Shown piece by piece: positions 25,179-35,102 of a stretch of DNA of 64,000 nucleotides (the first letter of the stretch is position 1; each line of letters starts with the position of its first letter). The DNA lies in contig CAJXKC010000002.1 of NCBI GenBank assembly GCA_913055685.1, positions 496,001-560,000 of the forward strand, given 5' to 3'. The position numbers and the translations under genes were made by a program. Under the pieces are notes generated by a model that was not told where the DNA came from, did no database searches, and saw only the letters and a list, made by a program, of their open reading frames with translations. This DNA is from an uncultured Flavobacteriales bacterium (GTDB lineage: Bacteria > Bacteroidota > Bacteroidia > Flavobacteriales > Schleiferiaceae).

Positions 25179-28100
25179 CTAATTAAATTTTAATGAAAAT
25201 ATACATCCTTTGGATTCTACAGAGTTAAGGCTTATTTCGATGTTATTTCGACTAGCTATTCGCTTACAAATAGCCAGCCCCATACCATTACCTGAATAAG
25301 TCTCATTTGTATGCAAGCGATGAAAAATACTAAATACTTTTTCGTGGTAATCGGGGTCTATACCAATGCCATTGTCAATAACTTGAATCACTAAATCTTC
25401 GGAATTTTCTTCTCTTTCAATTGTTACTCTTGGTTTTTTAGATTCATTGAACTTTAAACCGTTGTGTATTAAATTCTGAAAGAGTCGAATTATCTGAGAT
25501 TCAATCCCTTGAATTTCACCTAAGCCTTTGCCTACACGTACTTCAGCCGCCTTATCATCAATGAAAATTTTAAGATTAGCTATTGCTTTATCAAGTATCT
25601 CATTTAAATCGCAAGGCTTGGGGTCCTCCTTATTACTGCCAATTCGAGAATACTCCAATAAGTCCTCGAGCATTTTCTGCATTCTTTGGGCACCATCATT
25701 AGCAAAGTTCAAATAGGAGAGTCCCTTATCATCAACTTGGTCCTTGTAACGATCATAAAAAAGCTGGGAGAAAGAGCTCACCATGCGTAAGGGTTCTTGT
25801 AAGTCATGCGAGGCTACGTAAGCGAAGTCTTGCAGTTCAATATTACTTCTGCGTAGTTCCTCATTAAGCTTTTGAGTTTTTTCTTTACTGTAGTACTCTT
25901 CCGTTACATCATGAAATATTCCCCAAAGCCTTACTACCTGGTTGTTTTCGTATATAGGGTTTCCCGTTACCCGAACCATAAGTTCGTTCTTCTGCGCGGT
26001 GCTAAAGGGTAAAACGACGTCGAATCGTTTGCCTTCCTTAATACAAGCTTCCATCAGCTTATTAAGCTTATTCTGTGCCTCGGGAGGGTAGAATTGTAAG
26101 CCGCGATTTAAATTAGTAAGGAAGTCCTCATCTACCTCATGGATGGCATAAACTTCTTTTGTCCATTTGGACTCGCCCGAATCTAAATCGAGCTCCCAGC
26201 CACCAACCCGTAGAGTAGCGCCAACCTCATTCATCAAATTTTGATACTGTTTCAATTCAATTTCCAGCGTCTTTTTCTCGGTAAAGTCAATAATTGCCAG
26301 ACTAATTTCTTTGATTTCTCCATTAAGAAATACAGGGCTAAAATTGAGTAGGAAATGTTTCTTTTGAAATTTATTGGTGGACTGACTTAAGCTTAGTTCC
26401 AACTGAACTGATTCGTCATTTTCGGTTAAAGCACCTAAAATTGGACTTACCTCGTTCGCCCATTGGGCCGGTAAAAGGGTAAGGAGGTTTTTACCAGCAT
26501 CCACTTTCTTGTTGGCTAAGTCAAGTACCAAGTCTTGGGCATTGGTATTAAATTTTAAAACTTGAAACTCTGGGTCAAGCAAGAAAAAGCTTTGTAGATT
26601 GTTATCGATAAGGCTAAGCAGTCGATCGTTCTGCAATTCAAGTTCTTTCTCCTTGCTTTTTAATAGGTCATGAAGATCTCTGAGCTCTTGATAGGCAATC
26701 TGCATTTCTTCATTGGTAGACTGCATTTCTTCATTCGAAGTTTCTAGTTCTTCATTAACACTTTGAAGCTCCTCATTGGTACTCTGCAGTTCCTCGTTTA
26801 AAGCTTGCATTTCCTCATTGGCGGTTTCCAATTCTTCAATGTAGGATTGAAGGTGCTCCTTTGTAGTGTCTAATTCTAATTCTAGTTCGGCAATCCGAAT
26901 ATTTTCGAACTCAGCGTTTGCACTATCTTCAGCTAATACCAGTAGATTATCGATAGGGAAGGACTCAAAGACAACTAAAAAGTAGGTGTCCTTGAAATGG
27001 AGCATTGGCTGGGCTAATATGCGGTACACTAAAACCTTATCCCCAAAATTGAGCTTTCTAGCCTGTGAAGAAACTGGTTCTAATTCACGAATGGCCTGTT
27101 GCACCGTGGTATGTACAATTAATTCAATACTCTTACGGCATTGTTTAATCAAATTAGCGGTCATAGCGCCTTGATTAAACTTCATAAAGGGTTGTACATC
27201 TCCTGAGATATACAGAATATCTAAAGTTTCATTGACCACCGCATAAGGATGTGTAAATTGATTGTAGAGTGTCTCTTCCACCCGCTGGGGGATGCTCTTT
27301 ACCTCGAAAGAAACTTTAGGCTTCCTTACATCGCCTAATTTTGGTCTTAATGCCTTATAGCGAGGTGACTCCAATTCGCTTCCCGCTAGTTTTGAGTAGA
27401 TTTTTGCTTTTTTATTAAGACTTGTAAATTTTTCACTGTAGACTCCAAGGTTTTCGGATTTGCCTAGAAATAATATCCCCTCATCTAATAAAGCATAATG
27501 GAAAATGGGAATTACCCGTTTTTGAAGTTCTAGTTTAAAATAAATGAGCAGGTTACGACAAGAGATTAAATCAAGCTTTAAAAAGGGCGGATTATTGCTT
27601 AAATCATGACGAGAAAAAAGCAAGAGACCACGGATTTCCTTCACCACTTCTAAGCCATTGCTATGCTGGGTGAAGTATTTGTGCTTAAGGTAATCAGGCA
27701 AAGTAGCTACATTTTCCTCTGCGTAAATTCCGCGTCGCCCAATACCAATAGCTTCATCATCAATATCGGTAGCAAAAATTTGTATGCTCCATTCTTGGAT
27801 ATGCTCACCGAGTAATTCACTAATCAAAATTCCTATAGTGTAAGCTTCTTCACCCGTTGCGCAACCAGGAACCCAAATCCGTAATTGTTTCTCGCCCTTA
27901 TTTTGAATGTGTTTTTCAAGTTCTTTTTTTAACGCTTCAAAATGCTCAGGATCGCGTAAAAACTGGGTAACCCCAATTAGCACCGAATTAAATAATTGGT
28001 CTACTTCACTGGGATTAGTATTGATATAATCTAAGTAAGCCTCAAGGCTTTTAATCTTTAGACTATTGAGTCGGCCGTACAGCCGTCGCTGAATGGTATT

Positions 28101-28805
28101 TATTTTATAATCGGAAAAATCGACTCCAGTCTTTTTTTCCAGTAAATCGAAAATGGGGTAAAACTCATGGTTTCTATCCGCTTTTGAGGACAGTTCCTTT
28201 TCATATTCTCCTTTGCAAATGGCCAATAATTCGGTTCCTAATTTTTCGGGTTTGTATTTACCATCTACTACACCCTGCTCAAAGGTAGCTAAGGGCATAC
28301 CGTCGTAAGTTGCTGTTTCAGGATCTTGGATAAGCACTATTCCTCCAGCCGCTTTTAGGGTTTTTACGCCATTTGAGCCATCTCGACCAGTTCCGCTGAG
28401 AATTATTCCAATAATTTCGGATTCGGTTTCTTTAGCAATGGACTGAAACAGCAGATCCACACTGGGTTTAGGTCCAATTTCGGTCTTAGGCTTGCTTAAA
28501 ATAATACGACCGGCCTGAACTTGAGAGTCATTATTGGGTGGAGTAATGTAAACGGTCATGGCTTGTAATGCTTCACCATTTTCAGCCTCTTTTACCAGCC
28601 AATTGGTATTCTTACCTAATAAGTCTACAAGGTGACTTTTATGGGTGGGACTTAAATGTTGGGCAACAATAATACAGAGGTCCATTTCCTCGGCTGGAAG
28701 ACCTTGTAACATCTTACTAAGCGCATCTAATCCTCCAGCGGAGGCTCCGATTCCACAAATGAACTTTGGTGCAAGAACTGGATTACCAGAATTGGTATTA
28801 GTCAT
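25179..28805 (-). CDS. CheB-CheR-coiled coil-PAS-histidine kinase fusion
   Basis: 1208 residues. Domain order: CheB methylesterase (about 1-190; Ser22 in GASAGG, His in AQHLS, Asp in GTGRDGSNG), CheR methyltransferase (about 210-480; WVPGCATGEEAYT), and a long coiled coil with repeated EELQSTNEELQSVNEEL-type heptads (about 640-730). PAS domains follow (about 740-1000), then HisKA with VASHDLQEPLRM and a complete HATPase (NLIHNGLKFN, DNGIGIDP, GNGMGLAI). CheB/CheR in such fusions probably modify a partner or the protein itself. No chemoreceptor gene is nearby. It heads a three-gene signalling operon. Confidence 0.92.
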   Translation of the reverse strand: MTNTNSGNPVLAPKFICGIGASAGGLDALSKMLQGLPAEEMDLCIIVAQHLSPTHKSHLVDLLGKNTNWLVKEAENGEALQAMTVYITPPNNDSQVQAGRIILSKPKTEIGPKPSVDLLFQSIAKETESEIIGIILSGTGRDGSNGVKTLKAAGGIVLIQDPETATYDGMPLATFEQGVVDGKYKPEKLGTELLAICKGEYEKELSSKADRNHEFYPIFDLLEKKTGVDFSDYKINTIQRRLYGRLNSLKIKSLEAYLDYINTNPSEVDQLFNSVLIGVTQFLRDPEHFEALKKELEKHIQNKGEKQLRIWVPGCATGEEAYTIGILISELLGEHIQEWSIQIFATDIDDEAIGIGRRGIYAEENVATLPDYLKHKYFTQHSNGLEVVKEIRGLLLFSRHDLSNNPPFLKLDLISCRNLLIYFKLELQKRVIPIFHYALLDEGILFLGKSENLGVYSEKFTSLNKKAKIYSKLAGSELESPRYKALRPKLGDVRKPKVSFEVKSIPQRVEETLYNQFTHPYAVVNETLDILYISGDVQPFMKFNQGAMTANLIKQCRKSIELIVHTTVQQAIRELEPVSSQARKLNFGDKVLVYRILAQPMLHFKDTYFLVVFESFPIDNLLVLAEDSANAEFENIRIAELELELDTTKEHLQSYIEELETANEEMQALNEELQSTNEELQSVNEELETSNEEMQSTNEEMQIAYQELRDLHDLLKSKEKELELQNDRLLSLIDNNLQSFFLLDPEFQVLKFNTNAQDLVLDLANKKVDAGKNLLTLLPAQWANEVSPILGALTENDESVQLELSLSQSTNKFQKKHFLLNFSPVFLNGEIKEISLAIIDFTEKKTLEIELKQYQNLMNEVGATLRVGGWELDLDSGESKWTKEVYAIHEVDEDFLTNLNRGLQFYPPEAQNKLNKLMEACIKEGKRFDVVLPFSTAQKNELMVRVTGNPIYENNQVVRLWGIFHDVTEEYYSKEKTQKLNEELRRSNIELQDFAYVASHDLQEPLRMVSSFSQLFYDRYKDQVDDKGLSYLNFANDGAQRMQKMLEDLLEYSRIGSNKEDPKPCDLNEILDKAIANLKIFIDDKAAEVRVGKGLGEIQGIESQIIRLFQNLIHNGLKFNESKKPRVTIEREENSEDLVIQVIDNGIGIDPDYHEKVFSIFHRLHTNETYSGNGMGLAICKRIASRNNIEISLNSVESKGCIFSLKFN

Positions 28806-29015
28806 GTTTTTGGTTTGGTTTGGCCCATGCAGCCCTATTCCAGGGCCTAAAGAAGCCGCTAACTAAGTTAAGGCAAAATTTTAAAATAATTCTGCTTCCT
28901 AAATAGCTATGAACAGCTCTACTTTGATAATTTTTTGCTTTCGGTCTTAAGATTTTCCTTGTGCCTTAACTTTTCTGGGCATTGAGCAGTAATTTAGCGA
29001 TACTAAAGCTCAACC
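28806..29015. other. 210-nt divergent intergenic region
   Basis: This interval separates the minus-strand signalling operon from the plus-strand biotin carboxylase gene and must hold both promoters. I found no clear TAnnTTTG box on either strand. A nested GGCCC/GGGCC hairpin lies at about 28823-28848, within the leader of the kinase transcript. No gene is visible. Confidence 0.4.
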
Positions 29016-30503
29016 ATGAATAAGATTTTAATCGCCAACAGAGGAGAAATTGCTCTTCGTATAATGAAATCAGCCAAAGAAATGGGTATCAAAACTGTGG
29101 CTGTATATTCCGAGGCAGATCGAAACTCCCCCCACGTTAAATATGCAGATGAAGCAGTGCTTTTAGGTCCACCTCCTAGTGCCCAATCTTACTTACTTGG
29201 TGATAAGATTATTGAGGTTTGTAAGACCTTGGGAGTTGATGGCATTCACCCAGGCTACGGGTTTTTAAGTGAAAATGGTGAGTTTGCCCAGGCAGTGGAA
29301 GAAGCGGGTATCACTTTTATTGGTCCCAAAGCGCATTCCATGAAGGTGATGGGCGACAAATTAAGTGCGAAAGAAGCAGCTAAGGAATTTGGAATCCCTT
29401 TGGTGCCAGGTACTGAGGGAGCGATTGAAGATCCGAAAGAAGCTATTGCGATAAGTCGTGAAATTGGTTTTCCGGTGCTCATTAAAGCTTCAGCTGGCGG
29501 CGGCGGCAAGGGTATGCGCATAGTTGAGAAGGAGGAAGAGCTGGAAGAACAAATTCATAGCGCCATATCTGAGGCTAAATCTGCCTTTGGGAATGGTGCT
29601 GTTTTTATCGAAAAATACGTGAGCTCTCCTCGGCACATTGAAGTGCAAGTTTTGTGCGATAGCCATGGAAATCGAGTGCACTTGTTTGAAAGAGAATGTT
29701 CCGTTCAAAGACGACATCAAAAAGTTATTGAAGAAGCACCATCGGCCATACTAAGCGATGAGCTTAGAGCAGAAATGGGTGCTAAAGCAGTTGATGTTGC
29801 GCGTTCTTGTAATTATTTAGGGGCAGGCACGGTAGAATTTATCATGGATGAAAGCCATAATTTTTACTTCATGGAAATGAATACCCGCTTACAGGTAGAA
29901 CATCCGGTAACTGAAATGATAACGGGAGTTGATCTTGTTAAAGAGCAAATAAAAATCGCCCGTGGAGAAGCACTTTCCTTTAAGCAAGAAGACCTTAAGA
30001 TTCATGGGCATTCTATCGAAGTGCGGGTGTATGCAGAAAATGCTCGAGAAAATTTCATGCCGGATATAGGTAAGCTTAGAGTCTACCAAAGGCCCCACGG
30101 AGTGGGCGTTAGAGTAGATGATGGCTTCGAGGAGGGTATGGACATACCGATCTATTACGATCCCATGATATCTAAATTAGTGACCTACGGAAAGGATAGG
30201 GAAGAGGCTCGTGTCCGTATGTTAAGAGCTATCGAAGATTATAAAATTGTTGGCTTACATACTACCATGGAGTTTGCGAAGTTTGTTATGGAACATCCTG
30301 CATTTATTAGTGGGGACTTCGACACTCATTTTGTGAATAAGCATTTTAAACCTGAGTATTTAGAAGCTGATGTTGCAGAAGAAGGCGAACAAGTTGCCGC
30401 TTTAATTAGTGCCTATCTTTTAAATCAGCAATCAAATAAGGGCATTAATCCCAGTGAAAAGCAGGCCAAGCAAAATAGCAAGTGGAAAGCAAATCGCCTA
30501 TGA
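29016..30503 (+). CDS. accC: Biotin carboxylase subunit of an acyl-CoA carboxylase
   Basis: Carboxylates biotin on its carrier protein using ATP and bicarbonate, the first half-reaction of acetyl- or propionyl-CoA carboxylase. The 495-residue protein has the N-terminal domain (KILIANRGEIALRI), an ATP-grasp fold with KASAGGGGKGM, and FIEKYV. The catalytic block EMNTRLQVEHPVTEMITG and the biotin carboxylase C-terminal domain complete it. It carries an extra tail of about 45 residues after the usual AccC end, a feature of the PccA-like Bacteroidota form. No biotin carrier or carboxyltransferase gene is adjacent, so acetyl- versus propionyl-CoA use is open. Confidence 0.93.
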   Translation: MNKILIANRGEIALRIMKSAKEMGIKTVAVYSEADRNSPHVKYADEAVLLGPPPSAQSYLLGDKIIEVCKTLGVDGIHPGYGFLSENGEFAQAVEEAGITFIGPKAHSMKVMGDKLSAKEAAKEFGIPLVPGTEGAIEDPKEAIAISREIGFPVLIKASAGGGGKGMRIVEKEEELEEQIHSAISEAKSAFGNGAVFIEKYVSSPRHIEVQVLCDSHGNRVHLFERECSVQRRHQKVIEEAPSAILSDELRAEMGAKAVDVARSCNYLGAGTVEFIMDESHNFYFMEMNTRLQVEHPVTEMITGVDLVKEQIKIARGEALSFKQEDLKIHGHSIEVRVYAENARENFMPDIGKLRVYQRPHGVGVRVDDGFEEGMDIPIYYDPMISKLVTYGKDREEARVRMLRAIEDYKIVGLHTTMEFAKFVMEHPAFISGDFDTHFVNKHFKPEYLEADVAEEGEQVAALISAYLLNQQSNKGINPSEKQAKQNSKWKANRL

Positions 30504-31195
30504 GAAATTGGGTTCTTAGTATCCTGTTACTTCTATTTTTTAGTCCAACCTTACAGTCTCAAGTAGACAGTACCAAGGGCGAAGACATTGTTCAGTATGC
30601 TTCTAAGAATCGCAATAATATCATGGACGCCATTATCGTTGATGGGGATACCATTCCTATTCTTGTTCTGGATGAGGTTTTGCTAGTTTCCAAGCCTAGT
30701 TTCGATAGTAGAGAAGCAAGAAGACGATATTACATCCTAAAACGGAAGGTAATGAAGGTCTATCCCTATGCAGTAATTGCAGGAAATAAACTAGATAGCT
30801 TAAATCTTCTATTGGTTGGGAAAAATCGCTGGCAAAAGCGCAGGCTTATTAAGGAGTTTCAAAATTATTTAGAGGACAAGTTTGAAGACAAGCTGCGAAA
30901 GTTAACCCATAGCGAAGGTCAAATCTTATCGAAACTAATTTATCGGGAAACAGGAATTACCACTTACGACCTAATCTCGGAATACCGTAGTGGTTGGAAT
31001 GCTTTCTGGTGGAATACCATTGCTTATTTCAATGAAATAAGTTTAAAAACCCCGTATCAGCCCTTAGAAGATGAAGAAGATAAGCTGATAGAGACTATCC
31101 TGCAAAGAGCCTTTGTGCAAGGTTTCTTAAAGGAGCGGGTACCTATTACAAGCTTAGATCCTGAAAGCACAGAAGACTCCAGTACTTCACCTTAG
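30500..31195 (+). CDS. DUF4294 protein, exported
   Basis: About 231 residues from the ATG at 30500, which overlaps the accC stop by 4 nt (ATGA). An N-terminal signal peptide (MRNWVLSILLLLFFSPTLQS) is followed by the DUF4294 core: ARRRYYILKRKVMKVYPYAV, then LIYRETGITTYDLISEYRSG and FWWNTIAYFNEISLK. The family is restricted to Bacteroidota and has no known function. The protein is probably periplasmic. The coupling with accC is a layout seen in this phylum but implies no shared function. A GTG at 30482 would spoil the signal peptide, so it was rejected. Confidence 0.82.
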   Translation: MRNWVLSILLLLFFSPTLQSQVDSTKGEDIVQYASKNRNNIMDAIIVDGDTIPILVLDEVLLVSKPSFDSREARRRYYILKRKVMKVYPYAVIAGNKLDSLNLLLVGKNRWQKRRLIKEFQNYLEDKFEDKLRKLTHSEGQILSKLIYRETGITTYDLISEYRSGWNAFWWNTIAYFNEISLKTPYQPLEDEEDKLIETILQRAFVQGFLKERVPITSLDPESTEDSSTSP

Positions 31196-31971
31196 ACAAA
31201 AGCCATAAGCAAGGCGATACAGAAGGTGTAAATCACGAATGAAATTAGAGTAAGGGAAAGCGACTCAATTATAGAGCGCAGCCAGCTTTTATGAAATAAG
31301 TCACGGTAGTAATACACAAAGTAGCCCACGCTTAATACCAGGTAAAAGCCATAGACAATGCCCATGTCTATTAGGCTCCCGAAGAAAAACACTAAGGTTA
31401 AGAGGTTTATTACCGAGGTGTAGAAAGTATTGAAAATCAGGTGCTCTGCGTAATTAAGCTCTTGTTTACGGTTGAACAACCAGGTGAAAAAAGCCACAAT
31501 AGGTATGTACAGCCAAATGATTAGGTTGAAGTAATTGGTGAAAAAAGCACCAACGGCTTCCGCCTTTTCATTTACCTTGGCTTGTTTCTCAGGATTTAAG
31601 TCTCCTTCGATTCCAGCGCCCAGCTTTAGCCCAGTTTTAAACTGAGCCTCACTAATGGTTTCGGTATTCTCTAATGCACCATTTTCAAAACCAAAGGTAA
31701 AGCCATCCGAGAAACCACTACTATTGAAAATGAGCACTAATAGGGTGGTGCTAACCACTAACAAGCGGAATGGAGAAACATACCTTAATCGTCCATCCTG
31801 CAAATAATGGCGCGTACTGGAACCCGGACTCTTTATTAGTGAAACGAGGGTGTACCACAGGCCTCTTTCTAGATTAAAAGACTCCATTATCGAACTGAAG
31901 GCATTTTTAAGGTCAAATCGTTTCAGTCTTCGTTCTTCACGAACCACAAATTCACTTTTCTTAGCTTTCAT
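31192..31971 (-). CDS. DUF3667-type integral membrane protein
   Basis: A 259-residue inner-membrane protein with about five hydrophobic segments: one at around residues 68-85, then a pair at around 150-195 and more to the C-terminus. The soluble N-terminus carries the family pattern FDLKNAFSSIMESFNLERGL followed by SLIKSPGSSTRHYLQDGRLR and YVSPFRLLVVS. Function unknown. It overlaps tex by 11 nt upstream and converges with the DUF4294 gene with a 4-nt overlap. Confidence 0.75.
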   Translation of the reverse strand: MKAKKSEFVVREERRLKRFDLKNAFSSIMESFNLERGLWYTLVSLIKSPGSSTRHYLQDGRLRYVSPFRLLVVSTTLLVLIFNSSGFSDGFTFGFENGALENTETISEAQFKTGLKLGAGIEGDLNPEKQAKVNEKAEAVGAFFTNYFNLIIWLYIPIVAFFTWLFNRKQELNYAEHLIFNTFYTSVINLLTLVFFFGSLIDMGIVYGFYLVLSVGYFVYYYRDLFHKSWLRSIIESLSLTLISFVIYTFCIALLMAFV

Positions 31972-34093
31972 TCTTCACCTGTTTTAAAGAGAGTTGAATC
32001 CTCGCTCGATTCAAATCTACGCTTAAAACCTTCACTCTCAGAGGCTGTTGTAATTTTAATTCCTCCGCTGGGTCACTAATAAAACGATCTGCTATTTCCG
32101 AGATATGTATAAGCCCGGCTTGCTTTAAGCCAATGTCTACGAAGGCTCCAAACTTGGTGAGATTGCTTACCAGACCGGGGACAATCATCCCTTCTTTTAG
32201 GTCTTCGAGTTTCTTTAGATTGGGGTCAAAGCTAAAGGCCCGCGCTAAGCCTCTTTGATCACGCCCACTTTTAAGTAATTCATCACGAATTGCCTCTAAA
32301 TGAATAGAGCCATACTCCGCTAAAAGCTCTGCTGGAGCCTCCATTTTCGATGTGAATTCTTTATCCTCAAGCAGGTTTTTCGGATTGCGTTTATGATACT
32401 TTGCCCATTGCCTTACAAGGTCATAAGTTTCGGGATGCAGGGCAGAGGAGTCTAAAATTTCTTCCCCATCACTAATCCGCAAAAAGCCAACCGAAAGCTC
32501 AAAAGCTTTAGGCCCTAAACCCTTTACATGCTTCAATTCTTTACGATTCCGAAACGGACCATTTTCCTTACGATGCTGAACAATGTTTTCTGCCAATTGA
32601 GGCCCTAATCCTGATATGTATTTTAAAAGGTGAGGGGAGGCCTGGTTTAACTCAACTCCAATTTGATTAACCACTGACACCACTGTTTTTTCAAGTTGTA
32701 TATCCAGTTTTTTAGGGTCTAAGTCGTGTTGATATTGACCAACCCCAATTGACTTTGGATCAATCTTAACTAGTTCCGCTAAGGGGTCTTGTAAGCGTCT
32801 ACCAATGGAAACCGCTCCTCTAACGGTTACATCGTATTGGGGAAATTCAGCTCGTCCTACCGAAGAAGCAGAATAAACGGAAGCACCTGCCTCGCTAACA
32901 CTGTAGACCTGAACCTTCCGTTTAAATTGACACTGATTAATTAGATTTTCGGTTTCTCTTCCCGCCGTGCCATTACCAATGGCTATTGCATCAATTTTAT
33001 AGGCTTCAACTAATTGGGAAATCTTGCGTTTGGCTTGGCTCCACTCGGCTTGAGGTGGATGGGGGAAGATATTTTCATTATGCTTTAAATCGCCTTGGGG
33101 GCTTAAGCAAACCAGTTTACAACCACTTTTAAATCCAGGGTCTATTGCCAGTACACTTTTTGCTCGAAGGGGTGGCGCCATTAATAGTTGACGCAAATTG
33201 GTAGCAAAGACTTGGATAGCAGTATTTTCTGCTTTCTCTAAGGCTTCTTTTCTAGCCTCCTTGGAAAGTGAAGGATAAAGAGCCTTTTGATAGGCCTGCT
33301 TTATTGCTTTAGATAGTAAGGGTGCTGCATTGGTACCGGAGGCGCAAATTGTTTTAGCGCAAAGAGCTAGTGCATCCGCACTTTTAGGTCCCAGTTTAAG
33401 TTTTAATACCCCAGCTTCCTCAGCTCTTAAAATGGCTAATAGACGGTGACTAGGGATTCGTTTTAAACTACCCGTATAATCGTGGTAGTCACGGTATTTA
33501 TCTTTTTGAGGATGATCACCGTCCTTTAGTTGCGATTCAATTAATGATTCTCGGAGAAACAATGAGCGTAAACGCTTTCTTAAAAACTGATTTTCATTAA
33601 TCCATTGAGCGCAAATATCCATTATCGCCGCAAGGGCCTCTTTTTCATTAGCATAGGGACCCCTTATTGCTTGGGGCAGAAGCTTATCTAAGGAAGCTTC
33701 ATCCTGCTTCATGATTAGAGCCGCAAATCTTCCTAAACCATGCTTTAAGGCGACATCAGCCTTAGTTTCTCGCTTGGGCTTGAAGGGTAAATAGTAGTCT
33801 TCAAGTTCTGTAGTAGAGCGAATCTTTTCGATGGCCGCCCTCTTTATCGGATCCAATACCTTTTGATCCTCTAGACTTTTTAAAATGCTCTCTTTACGCT
33901 TTTCTAATTTTCGGTAATAGGCGAGTCTTTCTTCAATTTTCTCAACTTGCTCTTCCTTTAAGCCCGAAGTTTGAGATTTACGATAGCGCGCAATAAAAGC
34001 TAAGGTTGAACCTTCATCTAGCAATTGCACACAGGCTTTCAAGGAGCTATAGCTTATGTTTAGCTCCTCTGCAATCCAATCAAAATATATCAC
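31961..34093 (-). CDS. tex: Tex family RNA-binding transcription accessory protein
   Basis: 710 residues with the full Tex layout. The N-terminal helical domain contains STLAFIARYRK. The YqgF/RuvC-like domain contains SVLAIDPGFKSGCK and AIAIGNGTAGRET. Tandem helix-hairpin-helix motifs follow (YISGLGPQLAENIV, HVKGLGPKAFE), and a C-terminal S1 RNA-binding domain (GMIVPGLVSNLTKFGAFVDI). Tex binds nucleic acid and affects transcription and stress tolerance; its exact reaction is unclear. It is coupled to the thioesterase gene upstream (4-nt overlap). Confidence 0.93.
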   Translation of the reverse strand: MIYFDWIAEELNISYSSLKACVQLLDEGSTLAFIARYRKSQTSGLKEEQVEKIEERLAYYRKLEKRKESILKSLEDQKVLDPIKRAAIEKIRSTTELEDYYLPFKPKRETKADVALKHGLGRFAALIMKQDEASLDKLLPQAIRGPYANEKEALAAIMDICAQWINENQFLRKRLRSLFLRESLIESQLKDGDHPQKDKYRDYHDYTGSLKRIPSHRLLAILRAEEAGVLKLKLGPKSADALALCAKTICASGTNAAPLLSKAIKQAYQKALYPSLSKEARKEALEKAENTAIQVFATNLRQLLMAPPLRAKSVLAIDPGFKSGCKLVCLSPQGDLKHNENIFPHPPQAEWSQAKRKISQLVEAYKIDAIAIGNGTAGRETENLINQCQFKRKVQVYSVSEAGASVYSASSVGRAEFPQYDVTVRGAVSIGRRLQDPLAELVKIDPKSIGVGQYQHDLDPKKLDIQLEKTVVSVVNQIGVELNQASPHLLKYISGLGPQLAENIVQHRKENGPFRNRKELKHVKGLGPKAFELSVGFLRISDGEEILDSSALHPETYDLVRQWAKYHKRNPKNLLEDKEFTSKMEAPAELLAEYGSIHLEAIRDELLKSGRDQRGLARAFSFDPNLKKLEDLKEGMIVPGLVSNLTKFGAFVDIGLKQAGLIHISEIADRFISDPAEELKLQQPLRVKVLSVDLNRARIQLSLKQVKNES

Positions 34094-34467
34094 TCAAAAG
34101 CAGTTTGAAAGGGTTCCTCAATACGTTTTGGCCTTAGATTATCTGAATCCAGAGCGATCCAGTTGGTGGTGCAGGAGCAGAGAACTTCTTCCCCGCGAAG
34201 GATATCAACCCGACGAATACTGCGGAAGCCTTCCATTTTTTCCACCCAGGTTCTTAAGCTTAAAATATCACCTTTAAAGGCAGGTTTGAAGTATTCAATT
34301 TCATGCTTACGCACCACCCAGATATAGCCACTGTTTTTTCCGGCTACCGAAAACCAGTGTGCACCCGCAACTTCCTGAACCCATTGTAGATAGACGATAT
34401 TATTGACATGAGACAAAGCATCAATGTGCTTTTCCTCAACTTCCACGCTTAGCTCAAATTGTACCAT
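34090..34467 (-). CDS. Acyl-CoA thioesterase, hot-dog fold (YbgC/FadM-like)
   Basis: About 125 residues of a single hot-dog domain with the 4HBT signature: VEEKHIDALSHVNNIVYLQW (catalytic-type Asp and the HVNN turn), then HEIEYFKPAFKGDILSLRTW. Such enzymes hydrolyse medium- or long-chain acyl-CoA or hydroxybenzoyl-CoA in the cytoplasm; the substrate is not predictable. I chose ATG 34467; the TTG at 34479 would add four residues. It lies first in a minus-strand set with tex and the DUF3667 gene. Confidence 0.85.
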   Translation of the reverse strand: MVQFELSVEVEEKHIDALSHVNNIVYLQWVQEVAGAHWFSVAGKNSGYIWVVRKHEIEYFKPAFKGDILSLRTWVEKMEGFRSIRRVDILRGEEVLCSCTTNWIALDSDNLRPKRIEEPFQTAFE

Positions 34468-34489
34468 AGTACAAAGCAAGCATAAATTT

Positions 34490-34969
34490 TTAGTTGCTTA
34501 TAGCAGAGTTCCACATATCGCGAGTAGAAACTAAACGGCCATTTACTTCTTGAAATAGCACCATGTAAAAGCCATGGTCAATCTCATTGCCGGCATCATC
34601 GTATTCGGTCCATCGGCCAGATTCTACGGCCATATCTTTACTGGTGGAAAAAACGTCGATTGTCGTGTACTTAAAATTATAGTTCCTTACTGTATCAGCC
34701 GCTACCGTATTTTTAAAGTGATTTACAATCTGCTGCTTGCCAAATAGTTGTTCACGGCCTTCACCATAAGTGACGGCATTTTCCGCATAGAATTTTTGAA
34801 ACAAATGGTGGTCTTTTTCAGCGTAAGCCATGGCTAGAGTATCTTCCATAGCCACGATATAGCTTTTAATGGCCTCTAAGTCAAAAGATTCTTCTGCTGG
34901 CCCTTGATCTTGTTTATTTCCACAAGCGAATAGGCTTAAAAAGAGGGGGATAAATAGTAATATTCTCAT
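34490..34969 (-). CDS. NTF2-like (SnoaL/DUF4440-type) lipoprotein
   Basis: 159 residues with a lipoprotein signal peptide (lipobox LSLFACGN, Cys16). The rest is an NTF2-like cone fold: IKSYIVAMEDTLAMAYAEKD, FYAENAVTYGEGRE, then a WTEYDDAGNEIDHGFYMVLF strand pair. These folds bind small ligands or act as enzymes; no catalytic residues can be assigned. Probably anchored in a periplasm-facing or outer-membrane leaflet. Its stop is 22 nt before the thioesterase start. Confidence 0.75.
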   Translation of the reverse strand: MRILLFIPLFLSLFACGNKQDQGPAEESFDLEAIKSYIVAMEDTLAMAYAEKDHHLFQKFYAENAVTYGEGREQLFGKQQIVNHFKNTVAADTVRNYNFKYTTIDVFSTSKDMAVESGRWTEYDDAGNEIDHGFYMVLFQEVNGRLVSTRDMWNSAISN

Positions 34970-35054
34970 GGTTAATTGATTTAGGTCTATCTAATTTACA
35001 AAAATCATAGGCGGTAAGCCGAAAAACAAGGCTTAAGTTTCCGCTCCATGACTA

Positions 35055-35085
35055 TTTGCTCAGCTCGTTTCACTGCTTACCTTTG
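35055..35085 (+). promoter_or_regulatory. Bacteroidota-type promoter of trkA-trkH
   Basis: TTTG at 35055-35058 and TACCTTTG at 35078-35085 are separated by 19 nt, an exact match to the Bacteroidota consensus. The start codon of trkA is 17 nt further downstream, giving a very short leader. Confidence 0.75.
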
Positions 35086-35102
35086 TTCTACATTTAGCGA
35101 AT

